A stretch of 64,000 nt of DNA from Sphingobium sp. EP60837 (GTDB lineage Bacteria; Pseudomonadota; Alphaproteobacteria; Sphingomonadales; Sphingomonadaceae): assembly GCF_001658005.1 (NCBI RefSeq), contig NZ_CP015986.1, positions 248,001-312,000 of the forward strand, in the 5' to 3' direction. Shown one piece after another: positions 55,420 through 64,000 of this stretch (the first letter of the stretch is position 1; every line of letters begins with the position of its first letter). Position numbers and translations under genes: made by a program. The notes under the pieces were generated by a model. It made no database searches, was not told the origin of the DNA, and worked only from the letters and a program-made list of their open reading frames with translations.

Positions 55420-56760
55420 GTGACCTCTTCTTCCGATCAACCTCGTTCCATGACGTTTGGAAGCGCGCCGCCGTTATCGGGAAGCATCAACGTGCCGGGC
55501 GACAAGAGCATTTCGCACCGATCGCTGATGCTTTCGGCGCTCGCCATAGGGGAAAGCCGCGTGGAAGGTTTGCTGGAGGGCGAGGACGTCCTCGCGACCG
55601 CTGCAGCGATGCGCGCCATGGGGGCGCAGATCAGCCGGGACGAGGACGGGATCTGTCATATTCGCGGGGTGGGCGTCGGCGGTTTGCTGCAGCCGCAATC
55701 GGCGCTGGACATGGGAAATAGCGGCACATCGACGCGCCTGTTGATGGGCCTGATCGCTAGCCATGCAATCACCGCGACATTTGTGGGTGACGCCTCGCTC
55801 AGCAAACGCCCGATGGCCAGGGTCACCGAACCGCTTTCCCGCATGGGCGCAAGTTTCACCACCAGTCCGGGCGACCGACTTCCACTCACCATGAAGGGCG
55901 CTTGCCCGGCTGTTCCGCTGGACTATCGCCTCCCGGTCGCCTCCGCGCAGGTCAAGTCCGCGATTCTGCTGGCAGGTCTGAACGCACCAGGCATCACCCG
56001 GATCGTGGAGCCGATCCCCACCCGAGATCATAGTGAACGGATGCTGAAGGGCTTCGGCGCAGACCTCAGCGTGGAAATGGACGCCGATGGCACCCGCTTC
56101 ATCACTCTCAAGGGCGAAGCTGAACTCCGCCCGCAGTCGATCGTCGTTCCCGGTGACCCGTCCTCGGCAGCCTTCCCTATGGTTGCTGCACTTCTGGTGC
56201 CAGGATCGAAGATCACGATCGCCAATGTCGGCCTCAACACAACCCGCGCCGGCCTTATCGACCTGCTGCGGGAAATGGGCGGCGATATCGTCATAGAAAA
56301 TCCGCGCGAAGTCGGCGGCGAACCAGTGGGCGACCTCGTTCTAACCGCCTCGTCCCTGAAGGGGGTCGAGCCCGACCCAGCGCGCGCGCCTTCGATGATC
56401 GACGAATATCCCGTGGCCTTCATTGCCGCCGCCTTCGCGGAGGGCCGCAGCACCTTCCGCGGCCTGGAAGAATTGCGAGTCAAGGAGTCGGATCGCATCG
56501 CGACCATGGCGGCTGGCCTTCGCGCCATTGGAGTCACGGTGGAAGAACTGGAGGACGGCATTATCATCGAAGGCAGCGGCGGCACCCTCCTGCCAGGCGG
56601 CGGCCCGATCGCCACGAAGCTTGACCACCGCATCGCGATGAGCTTCGCGGTCGCCGGCCTGATTTCGAAAACCGGTATCACCATCGACGACATGCGCCCC
56701 GTGGCGACAAGCTTCCCCGGTTTCACCGCTCTTCTGCAGTCGATCGGCGCGATCCCATGA
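55420..56760 (+). CDS. aroA: 3-phosphoshikimate 1-carboxyvinyltransferase (EPSP synthase)
   Basis: Sixth shikimate-pathway step, joining phosphoenolpyruvate to shikimate-3-phosphate. It has 446 residues. VPGDKSISHRSLM and NSGTSTRLLMG mark the substrate and PEP-binding loops, and LRVKESDRI is the later conserved block. A GTG at 55420 is the furthest-upstream start; an ATG ten codons later is possible. Loop NSGTSTRL has alanine-free class-II-like composition (glyphosate tolerance cannot be judged). It overlaps the next gene by four bases (ATGA). Confidence 0.95.
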   Translation: MTSSSDQPRSMTFGSAPPLSGSINVPGDKSISHRSLMLSALAIGESRVEGLLEGEDVLATAAAMRAMGAQISRDEDGICHIRGVGVGGLLQPQSALDMGNSGTSTRLLMGLIASHAITATFVGDASLSKRPMARVTEPLSRMGASFTTSPGDRLPLTMKGACPAVPLDYRLPVASAQVKSAILLAGLNAPGITRIVEPIPTRDHSERMLKGFGADLSVEMDADGTRFITLKGEAELRPQSIVVPGDPSSAAFPMVAALLVPGSKITIANVGLNTTRAGLIDLLREMGGDIVIENPREVGGEPVGDLVLTASSLKGVEPDPARAPSMIDEYPVAFIAAAFAEGRSTFRGLEELRVKESDRIATMAAGLRAIGVTVEELEDGIIIEGSGGTLLPGGGPIATKLDHRIAMSFAVAGLISKTGITIDDMRPVATSFPGFTALLQSIGAIP

Positions 56761-57008
56761 CTTTCGACCCCGCCAACGTCATAGGCTTGAGCGGCAGCGG
56801 CCTGATGGTCATCGCCTACGCCTATAGCAACATGGCGAAGCAACTGAATTTCACGTTCTTCAACCTGCTGAACCTGATTGGCTCACTACTTCTGATTTAT
56901 TCGCTGACGGTTCATTTCAACGTCGCGTCGATGGCACTCGAAGTCGTCTGGGCCGTCATTGCACTCATCGGCCTCGACAAGGCGCTGAGGAAAGGCAAAG
57001 CATCATGA
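56757..57008 (+). CDS. CBU_0592-like small membrane protein
   Basis: An 83-residue inner-membrane protein with three hydrophobic helices (about 5-23, 36-54 and 57-77) and a short basic C-terminus. It resembles the CBU_0592 family. Its start overlaps the aroA stop and its stop overlaps the cmk start (ATGA each), so it is translated within the aroA-cmk transcript. No function known. Confidence 0.8.
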   Translation: MTFDPANVIGLSGSGLMVIAYAYSNMAKQLNFTFFNLLNLIGSLLLIYSLTVHFNVASMALEVVWAVIALIGLDKALRKGKAS

Positions 57009-57640
57009 TCATCGCCGTCGATGGGCCCGCCGCGTCAGGGAAGGGTACGATCGCCAAGGCCCTTGGACGCCATTATGGCCTGCCCGTGCTCGACACCGGC
57101 CTACTATACCGCGCAGTGGGCCTGGCGGTCCTGAAGACCGGCGGCGACCCGGATCATGAAGCCGATGCCCTGGCCGCTTGTACCTTCAAAAATGACGTCC
57201 TCAGCGAACCTGCGTTGAGGAGCGAAGCCGTCGGCTCGCTGGCCTCCCGCGTTTCCATCCACCAAAGCGTCCGTCAGGCCCTTGTTAAGCGTCAGCGCGA
57301 CTTTGCCACACAGCCTGGCGGCGCGATTCTCGATGGCCGTGACATCGCCACAGTTATAGCGCCTGATGCCGACGCCAAGATTTTCGTGACCGCCAGCGTC
57401 CATGTGCGCGCGCAACGTCGCTATGATGATGCCCTGTCCCACGGCGGTCACCCTGACATGGACAGCTTGATCGCCGATATTCAGGCGCGTGATACCCGCG
57501 ACATGAGTCGGGACCATGCTCCGCTTCGCGTAGCGGACGGCGCGGACTTGCTCGACACCAGTAATTTGACTATAGACGCCGCCGTCCAGCAGGCCATTGC
57601 ACTGGTGGACGCCCAGTTGGAACGTCGGCGACAAGCCTGA
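57005..57640 (+). CDS. cmk: Cytidylate kinase
   Basis: Phosphorylates CMP and dCMP. It has 211 residues. P-loop IIAVDGPAASGKGTIAKALG and the CMP-binding LDGRDIATVI and RDTRDMSRDHAPL segments are present. The gene stands between the small membrane protein gene and rpsA, the usual cmk-rpsA order in proteobacteria. Confidence 0.96.
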   Translation: MIIAVDGPAASGKGTIAKALGRHYGLPVLDTGLLYRAVGLAVLKTGGDPDHEADALAACTFKNDVLSEPALRSEAVGSLASRVSIHQSVRQALVKRQRDFATQPGGAILDGRDIATVIAPDADAKIFVTASVHVRAQRRYDDALSHGGHPDMDSLIADIQARDTRDMSRDHAPLRVADGADLLDTSNLTIDAAVQQAIALVDAQLERRRQA

Positions 57641-57649
57641 CGCGATGAC

Positions 57650-57677
57650 GGCGCTTGGGAATCCCAGGCGCCCTTTT
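57650..57677 (+). terminator. Intrinsic terminator after cmk
   Basis: GGCGCTTGGG pairs with CCCAGGCGCC (one U-G pair) around AAT, followed by C and four T residues. It begins ten bases after the cmk stop and separates cmk from rpsA. Confidence 0.75.
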
Positions 57678-57811
57678 CGCTTATCCTCGGGGCGTCGCCC
57701 GTCATCGGTCGAACGGATGTTCGCGCGGCAATCCGGCCGTACGGGCGCTTTGGCCTGAAAGACCACCGGACACAACCGGTAGGCCAGCAATGATGAGTGA
57801 AGGAAACTACC

Positions 57812-59524
57812 ATGGCCTCTACGGCATTCCCCTCGCGCGACGATTTCGCCGCCCTTCTCAATGATTCTCTCGGTGGCGAGGACGGCGGCTTCGAAGGCCG
57901 CGTCGTAAAGGGCACCGTTACCGGCATCGAAAACGACATGGCGTTGATCGACGTCGGCCTGAAGTCGGAAGGCCGCGTGCCGCTGCGCGAATTCGCCGCG
58001 CCGGGCCAGAAGGCTGACCTCAAGGTCGGTGACGAAGTCGAAGTCTATGTCGATCGCGTCGAAAACGCCCATGGCGAAGCGATGCTGTCGCGCGACCGCG
58101 CGCGCCGCGAAGCCGCCTGGGACAAGCTGGAATCCGAATTCACCGAAAATGCTCGCGTCGAAGGCGTCATCTTCGGCCGCGTCAAGGGTGGCTTCACCGT
58201 CGATCTCGACGGCGCCGTGGCATTCCTGCCCGGTTCGCAGGTCGATATTCGCCCGGTTCGCGACGTCACCCCGCTGATGGACATTCCCCAGCCTTTCCAG
58301 ATCCTCAAGATGGATCGCCGCCGCGGCAACATCGTCGTGTCGCGCCGCGCCATCCTGGAAGAAACCCGCGCCGAACAGCGCAGCGGCCTCATCCAGACGC
58401 TGGCCGAGGGTCAAATCATCGAAGGCGTCGTCAAGAACATCACCGATTACGGTGCGTTCGTTGACCTGGGCGGCATCGACGGCCTGCTGCACGTCACAGA
58501 CCTCAGCTACAAGCGGATCAACCATCCGAATGAGATGATCAACATCGGCGACACCGTCCGTGTCCAGATCATCCGCATCAACCGCGACACCCAGCGCATC
58601 AGCCTTGGCATGAAGCAGCTGGAAAGCGATCCGTGGGAAGGCGCCGCCGCCAAGTACCCGGTCGGTGCGAAGCTGTCGGGCCGCGTCACGAACATCACCG
58701 AATATGGTGCGTTCGTCGAACTGGAGCCGGGCATCGAAGGTCTGGTTCACGTTTCGGAAATGTCCTGGACCAAGAAGAACGTCCACCCTGGCAAGATCGT
58801 TTCGACCAGCCAGGAAGTCGATGTCATCGTTCTGGAAGTCGATCCCGAGAAGCGCCGCATCTCGCTCGGCCTTAAGCAGGCCCAGAACAATCCCTGGGAC
58901 AGCTTTGCAGAACGTCACCCGATCGGCTCGACCGTCGAGGGCGAAGTCAAGAACGCGACCGAGTTCGGCCTGTTCATCGGGCTGGACGGCGACGTGGACG
59001 GCATGGTCCACATGTCGGACATCGCCTGGGGCATTTCGGGCGAAGACGCGCTGGCGCTGCACCGCAAGGGCGAAACGGTTCAGGCCGTCGTTCTCGACAT
59101 CGACGTCGAGAAGGAGCGCATCAGCCTCGGCATGAAGCAGCTTGAGCGTGGCGGCCCGGCCGCTGGCGGCACCGCTGCGGCGGCTGCTGGCCTGGCCAAG
59201 AACTCGGTCGTCACCGTGACGGTTCTGGAAGTGCGCGACGGCGGCTTGGAAGTTCAGGCTGGCGAAGACGGCGCAGCCGGCTTCATCAAGCGCAGCGATC
59301 TTGGCCGCGACCGCGACGAACAGCGTTCCGAACGCTTCCAGGTCGGCCAGAAGTTCGACGCCATGGTCACCGGTTTCGACCGCGCCAAGAAGCCGACCTT
59401 CTCGGTCAAGGCCATGCAGATCGCCGAAGAGAAGCAGGCTGTGGCTCAGTATGGTTCGTCCGACAGCGGCGCATCGCTGGGCGACATCTTGGGTGAAGCG
59501 CTCAAGGCGAAGAACGAAGGTTAA
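57812..59524 (+). CDS. rpsA: 30S ribosomal protein S1
   Basis: RNA-binding ribosomal protein that recruits mRNAs. It has 570 residues and six S1 repeats, seen as recurring GxVTxITxYGAFVxL blocks such as GVVKNITDYGAFVDLGG and GRVTNITEYGAFVELEPG. The repeat at about 200-360 is the best conserved. The ATG at 57812 (MASTAFPSRDDF) has AAGGA seven bases upstream. The 5' leader is about 170 bases. Confidence 0.97.
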   Translation: MASTAFPSRDDFAALLNDSLGGEDGGFEGRVVKGTVTGIENDMALIDVGLKSEGRVPLREFAAPGQKADLKVGDEVEVYVDRVENAHGEAMLSRDRARREAAWDKLESEFTENARVEGVIFGRVKGGFTVDLDGAVAFLPGSQVDIRPVRDVTPLMDIPQPFQILKMDRRRGNIVVSRRAILEETRAEQRSGLIQTLAEGQIIEGVVKNITDYGAFVDLGGIDGLLHVTDLSYKRINHPNEMINIGDTVRVQIIRINRDTQRISLGMKQLESDPWEGAAAKYPVGAKLSGRVTNITEYGAFVELEPGIEGLVHVSEMSWTKKNVHPGKIVSTSQEVDVIVLEVDPEKRRISLGLKQAQNNPWDSFAERHPIGSTVEGEVKNATEFGLFIGLDGDVDGMVHMSDIAWGISGEDALALHRKGETVQAVVLDIDVEKERISLGMKQLERGGPAAGGTAAAAAGLAKNSVVTVTVLEVRDGGLEVQAGEDGAAGFIKRSDLGRDRDEQRSERFQVGQKFDAMVTGFDRAKKPTFSVKAMQIAEEKQAVAQYGSSDSGASLGDILGEALKAKNEG

Positions 59525-59554
59525 TCTCCTTAGAGATCTAACTTAAGTAATAGA

Positions 59555-59586
59555 GCCCGTCGGAAGTTCTTCCGGCGGGCTTTTTT
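59555..59586 (+). terminator. Intrinsic terminator of rpsA
   Basis: GCCCGTCGGAA pairs with TTCCGGCGGGC (one U-G pair) around a four-base loop, followed by six T residues. It starts 31 bases after the rpsA stop. Confidence 0.95.
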
Positions 59587-59688
59587 AATCCCAAAATGAG
59601 AAAGCAACTACCGACATTGGATAATTGTCAGAAGGTAACGGATTCACTATGAATTAAGTGGGAACCAGAAGGGGGAGCTGGAGGACCA

Positions 59689-59976
59689 ATGATACGCTCA
59701 GAATTGATACAGACTCTAGCAGAGGAAAATCCGGACCTCGGCCTTCAAGAGGTCGAAAGGATTGTTGACCTTTTCTTCAAAGAGATTGTGGACCGCCTTT
59801 CCAACGGTGGCAGGGTGGAGTTGCGCGGGTTTGGCGCCTTCACGACCCGCGCAAGAGATGCGCGCACAGGCCGGAATCCGCGCACGGGGGAGCAGGTGCC
59901 GGTATCCGCAAAGCGCGTTCCCTATTTCAAACCGGGCAAGGAAATGCGCGAGCGGTTGAACAGCAAAGCGCACTAA
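59689..59976 (+). CDS. ihfB: Integration host factor beta subunit
   Basis: DNA-bending HU-family protein that pairs with IhfA. It has 95 residues. The DNA-binding arm has [11 protein letters not shown], and the N-terminal [10 protein letters not shown] and [11 protein letters not shown] segments are typical of IhfB. GGGGGAG lies about 14 bases upstream and GAGGA six bases before the ATG. Confidence 0.95.
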   Translation: MIRSELIQTLAEENPDLGLQEVERIVDLFFKEIVDRLSNGGRVELRGFGAFTTRARDARTGRNPRTGEQVPVSAKRVPYFKPGKEMRERLNSKAH

Positions 59977-60027
59977 GCATCAGCGCATCTTGACCTGCGC
60001 ACGCGGAAACGTCAGGGGAAGCGCCAC

Positions 60028-60113
60028 GCGGACGTGGCGAAATCGGTAGACGCAGCGGACTTAAAATCCGCCTCCCCCTGGGAATGCGGGTTCAAGTCCC
60101 GCCGTCCGCACCA
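60028..60113 (+). tRNA. tRNA-Leu (anticodon TAA)
   Basis: 86-base tRNA with a long variable arm, as expected for leucine. Acceptor GCGGACG pairs with CGTCCGC, the anticodon loop CTTAAAA gives TAA, and CCA is encoded. Confidence 0.95.
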
Positions 60114-60174
60114 GCAAATAGGCTAGTTCCGCCGGGGGGCTGGATATTCTGCGCGCTTCCCGCAATGATAAATC

Positions 60175-61959
60175 ATGGCCGGCGCAATCAATCCTCAAAG
60201 CTTCAGCGATTCCCTGGTTATTCTGGGGGCTGCCGGATTGGTTATCCCCGGTTTCGCGCGCTTCCGTATCAGCCCTGTGATCGGTTTCATCCTGGTAGGT
60301 CTCGCCGTGGGGCCGTCAGGGCTGGGCGCGCTCGTCGGTGAACATCCCTGGCTCTATCACGTCACCATCTCGAATAGAGAAGCGATAGAGCCATTCGCCG
60401 AACTTGGCGTCATATTGCTGCTCTTCTCAATAGGTCTGGAACTAAGTTTCCGCCGCCTGTGGACCATGCGCGCTCAAGTCTTTGGTGTTGGTGCAACCGA
60501 ATTGATCGGCAGCGCAGCAATCATAGCCTTGGGTCTTTATTTGCTGCAACAGCCACTCGCCGGAGCGATCGGCCTCGGCTTGGCTCTTGCCTTGTCCTCA
60601 ACGGCCGTCGTGCTGCCGATGGTGGGAACACAAAGCGCGGTTGGGAAGGCTGCTTTTGCGATGCTGCTGTTTGAGGACCTTGCGCTGGTCCCCATCATCT
60701 TCATGCTGGGTGCACTTGCGCCATCCGTCGCATCCAGTCCCGACGGTGCTTGGGGCGAATTGGCTGATACGCTGTTGAAGGGCGGGATCACTATCGCTGT
60801 CATGCTGATCCTCGGCCGGATCTTCCTCCCACACATCTTCAGCCAGGCTGCCCGCACGAAAAGTCCTGAAGTTTTTCTTGCGGCCAGCCTGCTGGTCGTG
60901 ATCGTCTCCAGCATCGCTACTTCGCTCGCGGGTTTGTCGCCCATCGTCGGAGCATTGCTGGCCGGCCTGCTTATTGCCGAAACCGAATATCATGGCGAAG
61001 TGGAAGTCATGACCGCGCCGTTCAAGGGCCTTGCCCTGGGCGTCTTCCTCATCACTGTCGGCATGAGTTTGGATGTGCGGGTCATCCTGGCGAACTGGCC
61101 CAGCCTTGTGCTGGCGGTCGTGGGCGTGGTCCTCGCCAAGACCCTGGTGACAGCCGCTCTCCTGTATGTCTCTGGGGCGCGCAAGGGTGTTGCGCTGGAG
61201 GTTGGCGTACTCATGGCCAGCCCATCAGAAACGACGCTGATTGTTCTCTCTACTGCGGCCGCGGCCAAACTCATCCTGCCATCCACGGCAGCCTTCTGGC
61301 AGATCGTAACCGCGATCGGTCTCACCATCACTCCCCTTCTCGCCCGCATCGGCCATGACATAGCGCGGAGGCTGGAGATGGCGCTCGGAGAAGAGGCGCC
61401 GGAGCCGCAGCAGGAAAGCACCGAAGCCGCCGCCGTCGTGATCGGCTTCGGCCGCGTCGGTCGCATGGTGTGCGATCTGCTGCGCGTCCACAACCAGCGC
61501 TTCACGGTTGTGGAGTCCGACCCTGACGTCGTCGCCGAGGGCCGCCGGGGCGGTTATCCGATCCTCTTCGGCGATGTGTCCCGCACGGAAATGTTGGACA
61601 AGCTACGTCTTGGCCATGCGCGCGCACTGATCCTCACTATGGATGACCCGGTTCTGTCCATCCGCGTGACCAAGCGCGTGCGTGGATGGGTGCCCGATTT
61701 ACCCATCATCGCTCGCGCACGCGACACGGATCATGCGGCGCAGCTCTACAGGGCGGGTGCCAGCGACGCTGTTCCAGAGACGCTGGAAAGCTCCCTACAG
61801 CTCGCCGAGACGGCGCTTGTTGACCTCGGGATCGCGATGGGGCCGGTAATCGCCTCCATTCACCAGACCCGTGAGGACCTGCGCATGGGTATCAAGGATG
61901 CCGCGCAGTTGGAAACTGCGCCGAAGCTGCGACGCTTGCGGCCCGACGAGGTGCCTTAG
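60175..61959 (+). CDS. Kef-type monovalent cation:proton antiporter with RCK domain
   Basis: A 594-residue CPA2-family exchanger. The first about 395 residues form some 12 membrane helices with typical Kef motifs PFAELGVILLLFSIGLELS and ALALSSTAVVLP. A cytoplasmic TrkA-N/RCK domain (about 418-535) has a Rossmann VIGFGRVGRMVCDLL and acidic strand end VVESDPD. No adjacent KefF/G ancillary gene is seen. Ion specificity (K+ or Na+) cannot be told from sequence. Confidence 0.92.
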   Translation: MAGAINPQSFSDSLVILGAAGLVIPGFARFRISPVIGFILVGLAVGPSGLGALVGEHPWLYHVTISNREAIEPFAELGVILLLFSIGLELSFRRLWTMRAQVFGVGATELIGSAAIIALGLYLLQQPLAGAIGLGLALALSSTAVVLPMVGTQSAVGKAAFAMLLFEDLALVPIIFMLGALAPSVASSPDGAWGELADTLLKGGITIAVMLILGRIFLPHIFSQAARTKSPEVFLAASLLVVIVSSIATSLAGLSPIVGALLAGLLIAETEYHGEVEVMTAPFKGLALGVFLITVGMSLDVRVILANWPSLVLAVVGVVLAKTLVTAALLYVSGARKGVALEVGVLMASPSETTLIVLSTAAAAKLILPSTAAFWQIVTAIGLTITPLLARIGHDIARRLEMALGEEAPEPQQESTEAAAVVIGFGRVGRMVCDLLRVHNQRFTVVESDPDVVAEGRRGGYPILFGDVSRTEMLDKLRLGHARALILTMDDPVLSIRVTKRVRGWVPDLPIIARARDTDHAAQLYRAGASDAVPETLESSLQLAETALVDLGIAMGPVIASIHQTREDLRMGIKDAAQLETAPKLRRLRPDEVP

Positions 61960-62099
61960 CAAGTGGGCCCCAGCCAACCGCTGGTTATCACGCGTCTGAG
62001 CCAGATTTTCGGATGAATCAAGGAACCGCGCGCCGCATAGCGCGGCGGCGAGGCGTAGGAGAGGATTTTTAGCCTCTTGGGTTGCGCTCACCTCCCGAG

Positions 62100-62119
62100 A
62101 TGCCAGCTTTCGCTGGCAT
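62100..62119. repeat. ATGCCAGC-TTTC-GCTGGCAT hairpin
   Basis: Perfect 8-bp hairpin in the 240-base spacer between the convergent antiporter and alaS genes. It belongs to the same general class of ATGCC..GGCAT intergenic hairpins as 46900-46920. Confidence 0.5.
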
Positions 62120-62162
62120 GACGGTATGGTAGCACATGAAGGTATGGTGGTGACGGCACTAC

Positions 62163-62194
62163 GCCGTTCTCCTGCTTCACGGCAGGGGAACGGC
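62163..62194 (-). terminator. Strong hairpin immediately after alaS
   Basis: On the minus strand GCCGTTC-C-CCTGC pairs with GCAGG-A-GAACGGC around CGTGAA. It starts six bases after the alaS stop. It lacks a T tract, so a processing or stabilising role is as likely as intrinsic termination. Confidence 0.5.
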
Positions 62195-62199
62195 GCTCG

Positions 62200-64000
62200 T
62201 CAGGCAGGAACCTTTGCGAGAGCGGCCTTCACCGCTTCGATCGCAGCGCTGGCCTTGTCCCCTTCGGGACCGCCGCCCTGCGCCATGTCGGGGCGACCAC
62301 CGCCGCCCTTGCCGCCAAGTGCTTCAACGCCAGCGCGGACAAGGTCCACGGCGCTGATCGTGCTAACCAAGTCATCGGTTACGCCAACGGCGATGCTCGC
62401 CCGGCCATCGACCACGGCGAGGACGGCGGACACGCCGCTCCCGAGGTTCGCCTTGTTCTGATCGACCAAGCCGCGCAGTTCCTTGGGATCGAGACCCTCG
62501 ATCACCTGGCCGATGAAGTTGATTGATCCAACCTGTTCAGGACCTGCCGCCTGGGCCAAGCCGCCGCCGCCAAGGGCCAGCGCCTTCTTCGCTTCAGCCA
62601 ACTCGCGTTCCAGCTTGCGGCTTTGCTCGACCAGCGCGGCGATGCGTGCGGGCACTTCCTCCGGCGTCGTTTTGAGCGCGGCGGCGGATTGACGCAGGCG
62701 ATCCTCGCGATCGGAAAGCCAGAGGCGCGCAGCTTCGCCGGTCAGCGCTTCGATGCGGCGAACGCCCGAAGAGACGGCACTTTCCGAGATGATCTTGAAG
62801 AGAGCGATATCGCCCGTCGCGCGGACATGAGTGCCGCCGCACAGTTCGACGGAATAGCTGTGGGCGTCGCCCTTACCCATGGAAAGCACGCGCACTTCGT
62901 CACCATATTTTTCGCCAAACAGCGCCATCGCGCCCGCCTGGATGGCGTCATCGGGCGTCATCAGGCGGGTCGTAACCGACTCATTATGACGAATCTGCTC
63001 GTTCACATCAGCTTCGATCGCGGAGATCTGGCTGTGGGTCAGCGCTTCGGGATGAGAGAAGTCGAAGCGCAGGCGATCCGGCGCGACGAGGCTACCCTTC
63101 TGCGTCACATGCGCGCCTAACTGGTGGCGCAGGGCAGCGTGCAGCAGGTGAGTGGCGCTGTGGTTGGCGCGAATGCGGTCGCGGCGGTTCACATCAACGG
63201 TGAGGTGAACCGTGTCGCCGACCTTGATGCTGCCGGCCCCGATCTTCGCCTTGTGAGCGTGCAGCCGGCCGAGCGGCTTGGAGGTATCCTCGACATCCGC
63301 GACAAGCCCCGCCTGCGAGCTGATCGTGCCAGCGTCGCCCATCTGGCCGCCACTTTCGCCATAAAAAGGCGTCTGATTTGTGATGATCGTGACCGTCTCG
63401 CCAGCTGTCGCGCTGTCGAAGTTCACACCGTCCTTGACGATCGCCAGCACCTCGCCCTCGCCCTCGGTCGAGCTGTATCCGATGAACTCGGTATTGCCTG
63501 CCTTTTCGGCGATATCGAACCAGATTTCATCCGACGCCTTTTCGCCCGAGCCCTTCCAGGCGGCGCGCGCGGCGGCTTTCTGCTCGGCCATCGCAGCGTC
63601 GAAGCCGGTCCGATCGACGCCAAGGCCCCGTGAGCGCAGCGCGTCTTCGGTCAGGTCATAAGGGAAGCCATAGGTGTCGTAGAGCTTGAACGCGGTTTCG
63701 CCGGGCAGCGTACCGCCCTCGGAAAGGTCCACAGTCGCCTCGTCGAGCAGCTTCAACCCCTTTTCCAGCGTCTGCCGGAAGCGGGTTTCCTCCCGCAGCA
63801 GCGTTTCTTCGATCAGAGGCTGGGCGCGCACCAGTTCCTGATAGGCCCCGCCCATTTCGGAAACGAGGCTGCCGACCAAACGGTGCATCAGCGGTTCCTT
63901 CGCGCCGATGATGTGCGCGTGGCGCATGGCGCGGCGCATGATGCGGCGCAGGACATAGCCGCGGCCTTCGTTCGCGGGCAGCACGCCGTCTGCGATCAGG
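62200..64000 (-). CDS. alaS: Alanyl-tRNA synthetase, C-terminal two thirds (cut by window edge)
   Basis: Charges tRNA-Ala. The visible 600 codons correspond to roughly residues 285 to the end of an 880-residue enzyme; the N-terminal catalytic domain lies beyond the right edge and the frame continues open to 64000. The end of the tRNA-recognition region ([20 protein letters not shown]) is followed by the editing domain, with zinc-site residues in [16 protein letters not shown] and [12 protein letters not shown]. The C-terminal DHHA1 domain ends with [17 protein letters not shown]. All editing motifs are intact. Confidence 0.97.
   Translation of the reverse strand, partial: LIADGVLPANEGRGYVLRRIMRRAMRHAHIIGAKEPLMHRLVGSLVSEMGGAYQELVRAQPLIEETLLREETRFRQTLEKGLKLLDEATVDLSEGGTLPGETAFKLYDTYGFPYDLTEDALRSRGLGVDRTGFDAAMAEQKAAARAAWKGSGEKASDEIWFDIAEKAGNTEFIGYSSTEGEGEVLAIVKDGVNFDSATAGETVTIITNQTPFYGESGGQMGDAGTISSQAGLVADVEDTSKPLGRLHAHKAKIGAGSIKVGDTVHLTVDVNRRDRIRANHSATHLLHAALRHQLGAHVTQKGSLVAPDRLRFDFSHPEALTHSQISAIEADVNEQIRHNESVTTRLMTPDDAIQAGAMALFGEKYGDEVRVLSMGKGDAHSYSVELCGGTHVRATGDIALFKIISESAVSSGVRRIEALTGEAARLWLSDREDRLRQSAAALKTTPEEVPARIAALVEQSRKLERELAEAKKALALGGGGLAQAAGPEQVGSINFIGQVIEGLDPKELRGLVDQNKANLGSGVSAVLAVVDGRASIAVGVTDDLVSTISAVDLVRAGVEALGGKGGGGRPDMAQGGGPEGDKASAAIEAVKAALAKVPA

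Noticed and set aside
57104-59062. 652-codon open frame on the minus strand through cmk and rpsA
   Set aside because: Runs through two certain genes, lacks motifs and a ribosome site, and is explained by high GC and S1 repeats.

Overview
The window looks like a chromosomal segment of an alphaproteobacterium of the family Sphingomonadaceae (Sphingobium- or Sphingomonas-like). The evidence is GC-rich coding DNA, the dusB(nifR3)-ntrB-ntrC-ntrY order, a fused IspD-IspF enzyme, a FYDLN-type acidic zinc-ribbon protein, the trpF-trpB-trpA-accD-folC run, and dispersed REP-like repeats of the type seen between sphingomonad genes. I see no rRNA operon, prophage, insertion sequence or CRISPR array. The species assignment is an inference.

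Layout. 1-4.7 kb: minus-strand nitrogen regulation operon (dusB, ntrB, ntrC and the start of ntrY, which runs off the left edge). 4.8-9.6 kb: isoprenoid synthesis (ispDF), cinA-type amidase, a RatA/Coq10-like protein with lipA, and a plus-strand operon of carbonic anhydrase, NYN/LOTUS protein and acylphosphatase. 9.9-13.5 kb: ettA, a secreted M28 peptidase and a small Asn/Ala-repeat lipoprotein. 13.7-20.5 kb: an accessory-looking catabolic cluster (LysR regulator, aldehyde dehydrogenase, D-threonine aldolase/D-serine dehydratase-like enzyme, RidA, a membrane acyltransferase-like protein and a DadA-like FAD oxidoreductase) that suggests use of a D-amino or hydroxyamino acid. 20.6-25.7 kb: tRNA-Pro, a 25-residue membrane microprotein, and a nitrate-uptake operon (nrtA, nrtB, nrtD, outer-membrane porin) whose leader carries two hexaloop hairpins followed by an intrinsic terminator. 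That layout fits ANTAR-protein (NasT/NasR) antitermination.

25.8-33 kb: PAP2 phosphatase, tRNA-Ile2, a polysaccharide-deacetylase-like protein, a histidine-kinase-like protein with a degenerate catalytic domain, an Lrp regulator and two related periplasmic TPR-like proteins. 33-39 kb: gyrA, a DUF952 protein, a double TonB-C protein, and a divergent glycosyltransferase/lipid acyltransferase pair. 39-46 kb: trpFBA-accD-folC, a small protein preceded by a Fur-like palindrome, and an AmpG-like transporter. 46-51 kb: an arr-type rifamycin ADP-ribosyltransferase, an orphan response regulator, rluB, rsmD, and a divergent globin/nsrR pair sharing NsrR-like dyads. 51-64 kb: uvrD/pcrA helicase, two identical tRNA-Ala genes, FYDLN protein, aroA-(CBU_0592-like)-cmk-rpsA, ihfB, tRNA-Leu, a Kef-type antiporter and the 3' two thirds of alaS, which runs off the right edge.

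The parts most worth a second look are the nitrate-operon RNA leader with its porin, the NsrR/globin switch, the Fur-box small protein, the D-amino acid cluster, the kinase-like protein next to the deacetylase, the 25-residue microprotein, and the LpxL-type acyltransferase beside a ceramide-glucosyltransferase-like gene in a lineage generally described as lacking LPS.
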